Shown here one piece after another: positions 26,341 to 34,628 of a stretch of DNA of 64,000 nucleotides (positions within the stretch are counted from its first letter, which is position 1; each line of letters starts with the position of its first letter). This stretch comes from Bifidobacterium jacchi (GTDB taxonomy: Bacteria > Actinomycetota > Actinomycetes > Actinomycetales > Bifidobacteriaceae): NCBI RefSeq assembly GCF_009078285.1, contig NZ_RQSP01000003.1:59642-123641 (forward strand), read 5' to 3'. The position numbers and the translations under genes were made by a program. The notes under the pieces are model-generated. The model saw only the letters and a list, made by a program, of their open reading frames with translations, ran no database searches and was not told the origin of the DNA.

Positions 26341-28821
26341 CTAGCGTACGCCCACGCTGGGCCTCGCGTCGCCATTACCGGCATCATTCTTGGAGCCATT
26401 CCTGAAACCACTCGCGGCACCATTCCGGGCATCCGCATCGGTGTCGGACTGCGTCTGCGCCGGATGCAGCGCCGCGTAGACGGCTTCGGCCTTGGCGTGC
26501 CCGATGCCTTTGACCTGTTCGAGTTCCTCGACGCCGGCCTCGCGCATGGCGCGCACGGAGCCGAAATGCGCAAGCAGGCGTTTCTGATAGGTCTCGCCGA
26601 TGCCCGGAATGGCGTCCAAAGCCGATCGCAGCGCGCCTTTGCGACGTGTCTGGCGATGGTAGGTGATCGCGAATCGGTGGGATTCGTCACGCACGCGCTG
26701 CAGCAGATACATGCCGGCGGATTGGCGCTTGAGGATGATCGGATAGTCGTCGTCCGGTATCCATACCTCTTCAAGCCGCTTGGCGAGACCGCACAGCGCC
26801 ACATCGTCGACGCCGCAGTCGGCAAGCGCCCGTGCCGCGGCGAGCACCTGCGGGCGGCCGCCGTCCACGACGATGAGATTGGGCTTGTAGGCGAAGCGGT
26901 GCCGGTCGGTGTTCTGCTGGACCACGGCGTCGGTCGCGGCGGCGGGTTCCGTTTCGCCGCCGGAGCCTCCGGAGCTTCCGGTTCCGTCTTCCATGGCGCT
27001 GGATTCCATGGCGCTGGTGTTCATTGCGTTGGTGTTCATTGCGTTGGCGCGGCGTTCGTTGTCCATGCTGTCGCCGGTGTCGCCTGCGATGTTGCCGTGT
27101 CGGAATCGTCTCGTCAGGGTCTCGTACAGTGCGCCCAGATCGTCCAATGCGCCGTTGCCGTCCTTGCCGCGGATGGCGAAGCGGCGGTATTCGGATTTCT
27201 TGGCGATGGCGTCCTCGAACACGACCATGGATGCGACCTGGAATGCGCCTCCGATCGTGTTGGAGATGTCGTAGCATTCGATGCGCAGCGGCGCCTGTCG
27301 CAGGCCGAGCGCATGTGCGACGTCGTTCATGGCGTCGGAGCGGGCGCCCATGTCGCTGATTCTGCTCATCTTGCTGCGCTGCAGCGCCTGTCCGGCGTTC
27401 TGTTCGGCTCGGTCCATGAGGGCCTTCTTTTCGCCGCGGCTGGCTACGCGTATGGTGACCGCGGCACCGCGCAGTCCGGATAGCCAGGTCTCAAGCTCGT
27501 CGGTTCTCGCCGGGGCGACCGGAACGATGACCTCGCGCGGCACGGGCGCGACCGGGACGAGCAGGTCCACTCGTCCGGTCTGTTCCTGCCGTTCGTGTCG
27601 TTCTCTCGTGGCCTGGGCGCGTGAGGTGCTGTCCGTCGCGGTGAGCGACTGAGTGCTGCCGATCGCGTCGCGCTTCTCCTCCAGTCCGCTCAGCGCTTCG
27701 GGTCTGCCGGATGCCGGGGTCGTCGACCGCATGTCGTCGACCGCGTCCGCGTACACCTGCACGATGAGCTCGGCGATGAGCTCGGCATCGTCGATGTCGT
27801 CGACCCTGTCGACGCTCCAGTTGCGTTCTCCGCGAATGGAGCCGTCTCGTACGATGAACGCGTGGATGGAGGCCTCCAGCTCGTCGCTGGCCATGCCGAA
27901 CACGTCGGCGTCGACGTCCTGGTCGAACACGACGGCGTTCTGCTCCATGACCGTGCCGAGCATCTGTATCTCGTCACGCAGACGGGCGGCCTTCTCGAAT
28001 TCCAGTTCGGCGCTGGCCTGCTTCATCTCCCGGGTGAGCTGGGCGACGTAGGATCTGCCGAGCCGGCCGGTCATCACGCCGACGAGTCGTTCGCACATCC
28101 GGCGGTGCTCCTTGGGGTCGATGCGGCCGACGCATGGCGCCGAGCATTTTCCGATGGATGCGAGCAGACAGGGGCGCCCGGTGAGCTGAGCCTTGCGGAA
28201 CGCCGAATCGGCGCAGCTGCGCACCGGGAAGGCGCGAAGCAGCCGGTCGAGCGATTTGCGCAGCTCCCATACCTTGGCGTAGGGGCCGAAGTATCGGGCG
28301 TCGCGGCGTTTGCGGCTTCTGGTCACCCAGACGCGCGGATAGGTCTCCCCCGCCGACACCGCAAGATACGGGTAGGTCTTGTCGTCGCGGAACTGCACGT
28401 TGAATCGCGGATCGAACTCCTTGATCCATGTGTATTCGAGCGTCAGGGCCTCAAGCTCGGTGCCCACCACCGTCCATTCGAGGCTCCGGGCGGTGAGCAC
28501 CATCGTCTGGGTGCGCGGATGCAGCAGGTAGAGCGGCTGGAAGTAGTTGGACAGGCGGTTGCGCAGGTTCTTCGCCTTGCCGACATAGATCACGCGCCGC
28601 TCGCCGTCGCGCCACTTGTAGACGCCTGGCTGGGCTGGAATGTCGCCGCTTTTCGGCCGGAACAGGTCTCGCGTGTCCCCCAGGAGGGGAGCGCCGTTGC
28701 GGTTCACGCCCGCGGCGATGTCGATGCCGTGCGATGCGGGTTCGGCGAGGGCGTCCCGCTGCATAGCATTCGCCGTGGCTCGCCATACGTCCGGCGCGTG
28801 TCGTTCGATGTCGTTGGTCAT
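26341..28821 (-). CDS. uvrC: UvrABC excinuclease subunit C
   Basis: 826 aa, long for the family (~600-700). It makes the two incisions in nucleotide excision repair. Order: an N-terminal extension of ~60 residues, GIY-YIG nuclease (GVYKWRDGERRVIYVGKAKNL, ~residue 67 on), a UVR motif (LEFEKAARLRDEIQML), an RNase H-like nuclease with LVVDGGRPQV, and a C-terminal double helix-hairpin-helix (AIPGIGETYQKRLL, VKGIGHAKAEAV). Two low-complexity inserts break the second nuclease half: a polar one (DNA ~27560-27740) and a repeat one of Asn-Ala-Met-Asn-Thr type from four 15-bp units. Start 28821 lies 6 nt after the uvrA stop. Confidence 0.93.
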   Translation of the reverse strand: MTNDIERHAPDVWRATANAMQRDALAEPASHGIDIAAGVNRNGAPLLGDTRDLFRPKSGDIPAQPGVYKWRDGERRVIYVGKAKNLRNRLSNYFQPLYLLHPRTQTMVLTARSLEWTVVGTELEALTLEYTWIKEFDPRFNVQFRDDKTYPYLAVSAGETYPRVWVTRSRKRRDARYFGPYAKVWELRKSLDRLLRAFPVRSCADSAFRKAQLTGRPCLLASIGKCSAPCVGRIDPKEHRRMCERLVGVMTGRLGRSYVAQLTREMKQASAELEFEKAARLRDEIQMLGTVMEQNAVVFDQDVDADVFGMASDELEASIHAFIVRDGSIRGERNWSVDRVDDIDDAELIAELIVQVYADAVDDMRSTTPASGRPEALSGLEEKRDAIGSTQSLTATDSTSRAQATRERHERQEQTGRVDLLVPVAPVPREVIVPVAPARTDELETWLSGLRGAAVTIRVASRGEKKALMDRAEQNAGQALQRSKMSRISDMGARSDAMNDVAHALGLRQAPLRIECYDISNTIGGAFQVASMVVFEDAIAKKSEYRRFAIRGKDGNGALDDLGALYETLTRRFRHGNIAGDTGDSMDNERRANAMNTNAMNTSAMESSAMEDGTGSSGGSGGETEPAAATDAVVQQNTDRHRFAYKPNLIVVDGGRPQVLAAARALADCGVDDVALCGLAKRLEEVWIPDDDYPIILKRQSAGMYLLQRVRDESHRFAITYHRQTRRKGALRSALDAIPGIGETYQKRLLAHFGSVRAMREAGVEELEQVKGIGHAKAEAVYAALHPAQTQSDTDADARNGAASGFRNGSKNDAGNGDARPSVGVR
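26986..27045 (-). repeat. four in-frame 15-bp tandem units inside uvrC
   Basis: Units 26986-27000, 27001-27015, 27016-27030 and 27031-27045. The last two are identical; the first two are related to each other. They encode NAMNT-NAMNT-SAMES-SAMED in a linker of the nuclease domain. Copy number can change without loss of frame. Confidence 0.9.
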
Positions 28822-28827
28822 GGCGGC

Positions 28828-31800
28828 TCACAGCATGGGCTTGAGGAAGCGTCCGGTCCAGGATTGCTGGCATCGCGCCACCTGTTCCGGTGTGCCTTCG
28901 GTGACGATCGTGCCGCCGCCGTCTCCGCCTTCGGGACCCAGATCGATGATCCAGTCCGCCGACTTGACCACATCGAGGTTGTGTTCGATGACGATGACGG
29001 TGTTGCCTTTGTCTACAAGTCCCTGCAGCACAAGCAGCAGCTTGCGCACGTCCTCGAAATGCAGTCCGGTCGTGGGCTCGTCGAGGATGTACACGGTTCT
29101 GCCGGTGGAGCGACGCTGCAGTTCGGTGGCGAGCTTGACGCGCTGCGATTCGCCGCCCGAGAGGGTCGGGGCCGGCTGTCCAAGGCGAATGTAGCCGAGT
29201 CCCACCTCGACGAGCGTGTCCAGATAGCGTGCGATCGAGGGATACGCCTTGAAGAACCGCGCCGCCTCCTCGATGGGCATGTCCAGCACGTCGGAGACCG
29301 ACTTGCCGTTGTACTTGACCTCCAGTGTCTCCCGGTTGTAGCGACGCCCATGGCACTGCTCGCATTCGACGTACACGTCTGGAAGGAAGTTCATTTCGAT
29401 CTTGAGCGTGCCGTCGCCGTGGCACGCCTCGCAACGGCCGCCCTTGACGTTGAACGAGAACCGCCCCGGACCATAGCCGCGCACCTGCGCCTCGGGGGTC
29501 TTGGCGAACAGTGTGCGGATCTTGTCCCATACGCCCGTGTAGGTGGCGGGGTTGGAGCGTGGCGTGCGTCCGATGGGATTCTGATCGACGTGGATGACCT
29601 TGTCGCACTGGTCGACGCCCTCGACCCTGGTATGCTTGCCGGGCACGATGCGCGCCCCGTTGAGTCTGTCGGCGAGGACCGGATAGAGGATCTGGTTGAC
29701 GAGCGTGGATTTGCCCGACCCGGAGACGCCGGTGACGACGGTCATCACGCCGAGAGGGAAGTTCACCGTGAGATTCCTCAGGTTGTTCTCGCGCGCGCCG
29801 ACCACCTTGAGCTGTCTGGTCCTGTCGGTCTTGCGGCGATGCTCCGGCACGGCGATCCGGCGACGGCCGGCGATGTAGTCGCCGGTGATCGAACGGGGTG
29901 CCTCGACCAGGTGCGACGCGGGGCCCGAGTACACGACCTCGCCGCCGTGTTCGCCGGCTCCCGGTCCGATGTCGACCAGCCAGTCGGCCTTCTCGATGGT
30001 CTCCTGATCGTGTTCGACCACGATCAGCGTGTTGCCGAGGTCGCGCAGATGATGCAGCGTTTCGATGAGCCGTTCGTTGTCGCGCTGGTGCAGTCCGATG
30101 GACGGCTCGTCGAGCACGTACATGACGCCGACGAGACCGGAGCCGATCTGCGTGGCGAGCCTGATGCGCTGGGCCTCGCCGCCGGAGAGCGTCTTCGCCG
30201 CCCGTGAGAGCGTCAGATAGTTGAGTCCGACGTCGTTGAGGAATCCGAGACGGGCGCGAATCTCCTTGAGCACCTCGCCGGCGATACGCGCGGCCGAACC
30301 GGTGAGCTCCAGAGCGTTCACCCATGCCAGGCTCTGCTCGGCCGGCATGTCGCACACGTCGGCGATCGACCGCCCGTCCACGGTGACCGCCAGCACCTCG
30401 GGGCGCAGGCGCCGCCCCTTGCACGTCTGGCAGGGCACCTCTCGCATGTAGGACTCGTAATACTGCTTCATCTGCTCGGAGTCGGTCTCGTCATGGCGGC
30501 GCATCAGCGTGCGCACCACGCCCTCGAAACCCGTGGAGTACTCCCTCATACGACCCCAGCGGTTGCGATAGGAGACCCTCACCTTGAAATCGCGTCCGTA
30601 CATGATGGCATGGCGCACGTCCTCGGGCAGCTGCTCCCAAGGCGTGTCAAGATCGAAGCCCATCTCCTCGCCGAGGCCTTCGAGCACATGGCGATAGTAC
30701 TCCCCCGTGCCCTTGGTCAGCCCCCACGGTTCGATGGCGCCCTCGTTGAGCGTCTTGGACGGATCTGGAATGACCAGCTCCGGATCGATCTCCAGCGAGT
30801 AGCCGATGCCCGTGCAGTCCGGGCACGCGCCGTACGGGGCGTTGAAGGAGAACGTGCGCGGCTCGATCTCGTCGAGTTCGAGCTGGTGGCCGTTCGGGCA
30901 GGCGCGCTTCTCGGAGAACGGCTGACGCCGATCCGGGTCCTTTTCGTCACGGTCCACGTAGTCGATGACGATGATGCCCTTGGCGAGCTTCAGCGCCGTC
31001 TCGATCGAGTCGGTGAGCCTCTGGCGAATGCCGTCCTTGACGACGAGACGGTCCACGACCACCTCGATCGTATGCTTCTTCTGCTTGGCCAGCTTGATGT
31101 CGTCGCTCAGCTGCACCATCTGGCCGTCGATGAGCGCGCGGGCGTAGCCGTCGCCGCGCAGCAGCTCGATCAGATCCTCGAATTCGCCCTTGCGCCCGCG
31201 CACCACCGGGGCGAGGATCTGGAACCGCGTCCGCTCGGGGTTGCGCAGCAGCGCGTCGACCATCTGCTGCGGGGTCTGCGCGCTGACGGGCGCCCCGCAC
31301 ACCGGACAGTGCGGCTCGCCGGTGCGGGCGAACAGCAGTCGCAGATAATCGTAGATCTCGGTGATCGTGCCGACCGTCGAGCGGGGGTTGCGGTTGGTGG
31401 TCTTCTGATCGATGGACACCGCCGGGCTGAGACCTTCGATGAAGTCCACATCGGGCTTGTCCATCTGCCCGAGGAACTGCCGCGCATACGCCGACAGCGA
31501 CTCCACGTACCGCCGCTGCCCTTCGGCGAACAGGGTGTCGAACGCCAGAGACGACTTGCCGGAACCCGAAAGGCCCGTGAATACGACCATGCGGTTTCGC
31601 GGGATGGCGAGGTTCACGTTCTTCAGGTTGTGCTCCCTGGCTCCCTGAATGGTGATCTTGAGGTCGTTGGGAATGCGTGATATGTCGGCCACCAGCGAAC
31701 CGTCGGTGCGCAGCATCGGCGCCTTGGCGATCTCGCGCGACAGGAACGCGTCGCTGGTCATCACGCGCTCCACCGTCACGTCGCCGCTTTTGCCGCCTTT

Positions 31801-31830
31801 ACCGACCGTCGCCGAACGTCTCGTCGCCAT
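28828..31830 (-). CDS. uvrA: UvrABC excinuclease subunit A
   Basis: 1000 aa from ATG 31830. Damage-recognising ABC ATPase of nucleotide excision repair. Two ABC modules: Walker [10 protein letters not shown] (N-half) and GVSGSGKST (C-half), signatures [12 protein letters not shown] and [12 protein letters not shown], and zinc modules with CPVCG, CPDC and the C-half CEAC...CEQC. The core begins [16 protein letters not shown] at about residue 60, so the N-terminus has ~55 extra residues; ATG 31761 is another possible start. GGAAGG precedes 31830. A perfect SOS box lies 110 bp upstream, so damage induction is likely. uvrC follows 6 nt after the stop. Confidence 0.96.
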   Translation of the reverse strand: MATRRSATVGKGGKSGDVTVERVMTSDAFLSREIAKAPMLRTDGSLVADISRIPNDLKITIQGAREHNLKNVNLAIPRNRMVVFTGLSGSGKSSLAFDTLFAEGQRRYVESLSAYARQFLGQMDKPDVDFIEGLSPAVSIDQKTTNRNPRSTVGTITEIYDYLRLLFARTGEPHCPVCGAPVSAQTPQQMVDALLRNPERTRFQILAPVVRGRKGEFEDLIELLRGDGYARALIDGQMVQLSDDIKLAKQKKHTIEVVVDRLVVKDGIRQRLTDSIETALKLAKGIIVIDYVDRDEKDPDRRQPFSEKRACPNGHQLELDEIEPRTFSFNAPYGACPDCTGIGYSLEIDPELVIPDPSKTLNEGAIEPWGLTKGTGEYYRHVLEGLGEEMGFDLDTPWEQLPEDVRHAIMYGRDFKVRVSYRNRWGRMREYSTGFEGVVRTLMRRHDETDSEQMKQYYESYMREVPCQTCKGRRLRPEVLAVTVDGRSIADVCDMPAEQSLAWVNALELTGSAARIAGEVLKEIRARLGFLNDVGLNYLTLSRAAKTLSGGEAQRIRLATQIGSGLVGVMYVLDEPSIGLHQRDNERLIETLHHLRDLGNTLIVVEHDQETIEKADWLVDIGPGAGEHGGEVVYSGPASHLVEAPRSITGDYIAGRRRIAVPEHRRKTDRTRQLKVVGARENNLRNLTVNFPLGVMTVVTGVSGSGKSTLVNQILYPVLADRLNGARIVPGKHTRVEGVDQCDKVIHVDQNPIGRTPRSNPATYTGVWDKIRTLFAKTPEAQVRGYGPGRFSFNVKGGRCEACHGDGTLKIEMNFLPDVYVECEQCHGRRYNRETLEVKYNGKSVSDVLDMPIEEAARFFKAYPSIARYLDTLVEVGLGYIRLGQPAPTLSGGESQRVKLATELQRRSTGRTVYILDEPTTGLHFEDVRKLLLVLQGLVDKGNTVIVIEHNLDVVKSADWIIDLGPEGGDGGGTIVTEGTPEQVARCQQSWTGRFLKPML

Positions 31831-32197
31831 AGTCAACCGCCTTCCACCGCTTGCTGCCGTATCTCCGCGCTTCCGCGCTTTCGCCGAATCCATGCCCTGG
31901 AAATCCGTGCCCTAGGATACCCGATCATACGACAGATTGCGAACAAGTGTTCGATCGGCGTGTTTCGTGCGTCCATGCACCCGCCAGTCGCGCGCACATC
32001 GGTTCAACTTCCGCCCGTATTCTCAGCCGTCAGCGGAATCGCATCGCGCGGGCGGACATCGCCGCGTGACAATGATGCCGAGGAGACTCCGTCGGCGGCT
32101 CGGCCATGGCATCGAGAGCGGCTCCGCGCCCGTCGGCCGGAAGCATCCCCCTGACTGCCATCGCAGGAAACGCATAGACTCAGGAAAGGATTCGACA
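31831..32197. other. 367-bp divergent gap between uvrA and the aldo/keto reductase gene
   Basis: Contains the SOS box at 31940-31953 and both promoters. No gene is supported; small open frames here lack ribosome sites and family features. Confidence 0.65.
31940..31953. promoter_or_regulatory. LexA (SOS) box upstream of uvrA
   Basis: CGAACAAGTGTTCG is an exact match to the Gram-positive/actinobacterial LexA consensus CGAAC-N4-GTTCG and is a perfect dyad in its arms. Confidence 0.85.
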
Positions 32198-33157
32198 ATG
32201 AGCGATCAGCGCGTGAAGGTCGGCGACAGCGATCTGGAGGTGTTCCCGCTGGTACTGGGCGGCAACACGTTCGGCTGGACCAGCGACGAGGCGACCAGCC
32301 GCAGGGTGCTGGACGAGTACGTCGAGGCGGGCGGCAACTTCATCGACACCGCCGACGTGTATTCGGCGTGGGCGCCGGGGAACGCGGGAGGCGAGTCCGA
32401 GATCATCCTCGGCCGCTGGCTGGCCGTGCGGTCCAACCGCGACGATGTGGTCATCGCCACCAAGGTGAGCGAGCATCCGCAGTACAAGGGCCTGTCGCAC
32501 GACAACGTGATCGCCGCCGCGAACGAGTCGCTGCTGCGTCTGGGCATCGATACGATCGATCTGTACTACGCCCACTTCGACGACAAGAGGACGCCGCTCG
32601 AGGAGACCGCCGCCGCATTCGACGAACTGGTCAAGGCCGGCAAGATCCGCGCGATCGGTCTGTCGAACTACACGGCCGACCGCATCGAGGAGTGGCTCTC
32701 CATCGCCCGCGAGCACGGCTACGCGCTGCCGGTGGCGCTGGAGCCGCACTACAACCTCGTGACCCGCGGCAACTACGAGCGCACGCTCGCCCCGGTGGCC
32801 GCACGCGAGAACCTCGCAGTGTTCCCCTACTTCTCACTGGCCGCCGGCTTCCTGACCGGCAAGTATCGTTCCGCGGCCGATGCCGAGGGCAAGGCGCGTC
32901 AGGGCATGGTCGCCGACTATCTGACCGCCGACGGCTTCGCGCTCGTCGACGCGCTTGACGCGGTGGCCAAGGCGCACGGCACGGCGATCGCCACCGTGGC
33001 GCTGGCCTGGCTGCGTCACCGTCCGCAGGTCGCCGGCCCGATCGCCTCCGCCCGCACGCCCGAGCAGCTGCCCGCACTGCTTGATTCGGTGTCGCTCGAT
33101 CTGTCCGCCGACGAGATCGCCGCGCTTGACAAGGCATCCGAGCCGTTCACCAGGTAG
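32198..33157 (+). CDS. aldo/keto reductase
   Basis: 319 aa, NADPH-dependent oxidoreductase with TIM-barrel fold. The catalytic tetrad is Asp and Tyr in IDTADVYS, Lys in IATKVSE and His in LYYAHFDD. It looks like the AKR11/YhdN-type of reductases by overall pattern (LGGNTFGWTSDE at the N-terminus, GIGLSNY-like AIGLSNYTAD). The substrate is unknown. AGGAAAGGA precedes ATG 32198. The stop codon lies inside a 9-bp tandem repeat (33154-33180). Monocistronic by layout. Confidence 0.92.
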   Translation: MSDQRVKVGDSDLEVFPLVLGGNTFGWTSDEATSRRVLDEYVEAGGNFIDTADVYSAWAPGNAGGESEIILGRWLAVRSNRDDVVIATKVSEHPQYKGLSHDNVIAAANESLLRLGIDTIDLYYAHFDDKRTPLEETAAAFDELVKAGKIRAIGLSNYTADRIEEWLSIAREHGYALPVALEPHYNLVTRGNYERTLAPVAARENLAVFPYFSLAAGFLTGKYRSAADAEGKARQGMVADYLTADGFALVDALDAVAKAHGTAIATVALAWLRHRPQVAGPIASARTPEQLPALLDSVSLDLSADEIAALDKASEPFTR

Positions 33158-33180
33158 GAGCGGTAGGAGCGGTAGGAGCG
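33154..33180. repeat. three tandem 9-bp repeats at the reductase stop codon
   Basis: GTAGGAGCG three times at 33154-33180. The first copy supplies the TAG stop of the reductase. A 14-bp palindrome GGGGTGATCACCCC (33194-33207) and a second ATCACCCCGG (33224-33233) follow, before the small membrane protein gene. Confidence 0.88.
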
Positions 33181-33278
33181 GCTGTCCCGTTGCGGGGTGA
33201 TCACCCCGGAAACCGCCTTGACAATCACCCCGGGCATAATCACCGTTCGTTGACATTCCCGCTGCGATAATCGGAATC

Positions 33279-33644
33279 ATGAGTCATTTCATTTCACGTT
33301 GGCTGGTACTGACGATCGCGGCGGGTGTCATGGTCGCGATTCTGCCCGGCATGGAGGCGGTCGGCGAGCCGCCGATCCTCGGCATCGCCGCGTTTTCGCT
33401 GTTCATGGCGCTTATCAATGCGTCGATCAAACCGGTCGTGCATCTGCTTGCCCTGCCGATCTCGATCCTCAGCTTCGGCCTGTTCGCTCTGATCATCAAC
33501 TGGCTGTTCATGCGGTTGTCGTCGTGGCTGGCGATGGGACTGTTCTCGGTGGGCGTGATCATCCACGGGTTCTGGTGGTCGGTGCTTGGTTCGCTGATCA
33601 TGACGATCGTCTCGGGCATCGTCAGCTCGGTCATCAACGAATAG
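33279..33644 (+). CDS. small membrane protein of the phage holin 4 superfamily-2 type (PF04020-like)
   Basis: 121 aa with four hydrophobic segments (WLVLTIAAGVMVAILPG, ILGIAAFSLFMALINA, PISILSFGLFALIINWLFM, FWWSVLGSLIMTIVSGIVSS). The LINASIKPVVHLLALPISILSFGLF stretch is typical of PF04020 proteins (mycobacterial and YvlD-like), which are found in bacterial chromosomes and are not shown to act as holins. ATG 33279 is preceded by GGAA at a fair distance. Followed by a strong bidirectional terminator. Confidence 0.8.
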   Translation: MSHFISRWLVLTIAAGVMVAILPGMEAVGEPPILGIAAFSLFMALINASIKPVVHLLALPISILSFGLFALIINWLFMRLSSWLAMGLFSVGVIIHGFWWSVLGSLIMTIVSGIVSSVINE

Positions 33645-33703
33645 CCAACACGAATACAACGAGCAATCCCGCCTGAAATCGGATGGCATCGGATGGTCGT
33701 CGG

Positions 33704-33741
33704 ATATGGAAAAGCCCCGTCGAACCGGGGCTTTTCCATAT
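33704..33741. terminator. bidirectional terminator
   Basis: Perfect 16-bp inverted repeat (33704-33719 with 33726-33741) with AAAAGCCCCG / CGGGGCTTTT at its core, between two convergent genes. Confidence 0.92.
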
Positions 33742-33772
33742 TCAGCATGTGTGGCCGGCAGCGATCATCCGA

Positions 33773-34441
33773 TCACCGACGCGGCTGCTTCCACACGACG
33801 AGCAGGATGACCGCGCCACCGACCAGAGCGGCATCGGCAAGAAAGACGAGCACGTTGAGGAACGTGCCGTAGACCGAAAACAGCGTGAGCAGGCTGCACA
33901 GCACCTTTACGCCGGCACCGGCGACGAGCAGTGCGAACAGCGTCATCCTGAACCATGACGGGGCGTTCTTGACCAGCGTCAGACCGATCAGGAACACTGC
34001 CAGCGCGATCGTCAGATACCACCAGGGACGGAATCCGAGCAGCAGGTAGCCGAAGTTGGCATGGTATTCGCCGGTGCGCCAATCGTAGCTGCCGCTCGCA
34101 TTGCCGACGCCGACCAGCGAAAGGAACTCCTGGAGCAGATCAATGCCCATGAACACGACCATGAGGATGAACGACAGGTCGGTGAACTTGCGCACGTCGA
34201 GCTTGTCAAGGAAATTCGGCACCGGCTGGGCCGGGTAGCCGTAACCGGGCTGCATCGGGTAGCCCGGCTGGCTCGGATACGCGCCGTACGGCTGTCCGTA
34301 TCCGGGCTGTCCGTAGCCGGGGGCGGCCTGCGGCTGCTGGGGCTGCGGCTGCCCCTGCGGCGCGAACGCCGGCTGCGGCGCTCCACCCTGCGGATACTGG
34401 TTTGGCTGCTGCTGAGGCATCGGCTGCTGCGGCATCGTCAT
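33773..34441 (-). CDS. membrane protein with Pro/Gln/Gly/Tyr-rich N-terminus
   Basis: 222 aa. Residues 1-75 are low complexity with PQQ and GYGQPGYGQPYG-type repeats, a cytosolic disordered arm common in actinobacterial membrane proteins. Residues ~85-215 carry about four membrane helices (FILMVVFMGIDLLQEFLSLV, WWYLTIALAVFLIGLTLV, MTLFALLVAGAGVKVLCSLL, VLVFLADAALVGGAVILLVV). I do not recognise a named family. GAAAAGAGGAA precedes ATG 34441. It lies 187 bp downstream of the jetC stop on the same strand, in the place where a JetD gene would be expected, but it has no nuclease features. Confidence 0.75.
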   Translation of the reverse strand: MTMPQQPMPQQQPNQYPQGGAPQPAFAPQGQPQPQQPQAAPGYGQPGYGQPYGAYPSQPGYPMQPGYGYPAQPVPNFLDKLDVRKFTDLSFILMVVFMGIDLLQEFLSLVGVGNASGSYDWRTGEYHANFGYLLLGFRPWWYLTIALAVFLIGLTLVKNAPSWFRMTLFALLVAGAGVKVLCSLLTLFSVYGTFLNVLVFLADAALVGGAVILLVVWKQPRR

Positions 34442-34628
34442 GGCGTTCCTCTTTTCTGACGGGTCATACGGCCATCGGTTACGATAAGGCCACTATACCG
34501 CCGCAATCCTGAGATGGGAACACCGGTCCGCCATCATCCACTATCCGTTCATATCCGCCTCTCGACGCATATCGTCCATTCGCCTCGTCAGCACACGCAT
34601 CCAGCACACGCCTCACCGGCACGCCTCG

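Noticed and set aside
27862..30207. 781-codon plus-strand frame opposite uvrC and uvrA
   Set aside because: Antisense shadow of two clear repair genes.
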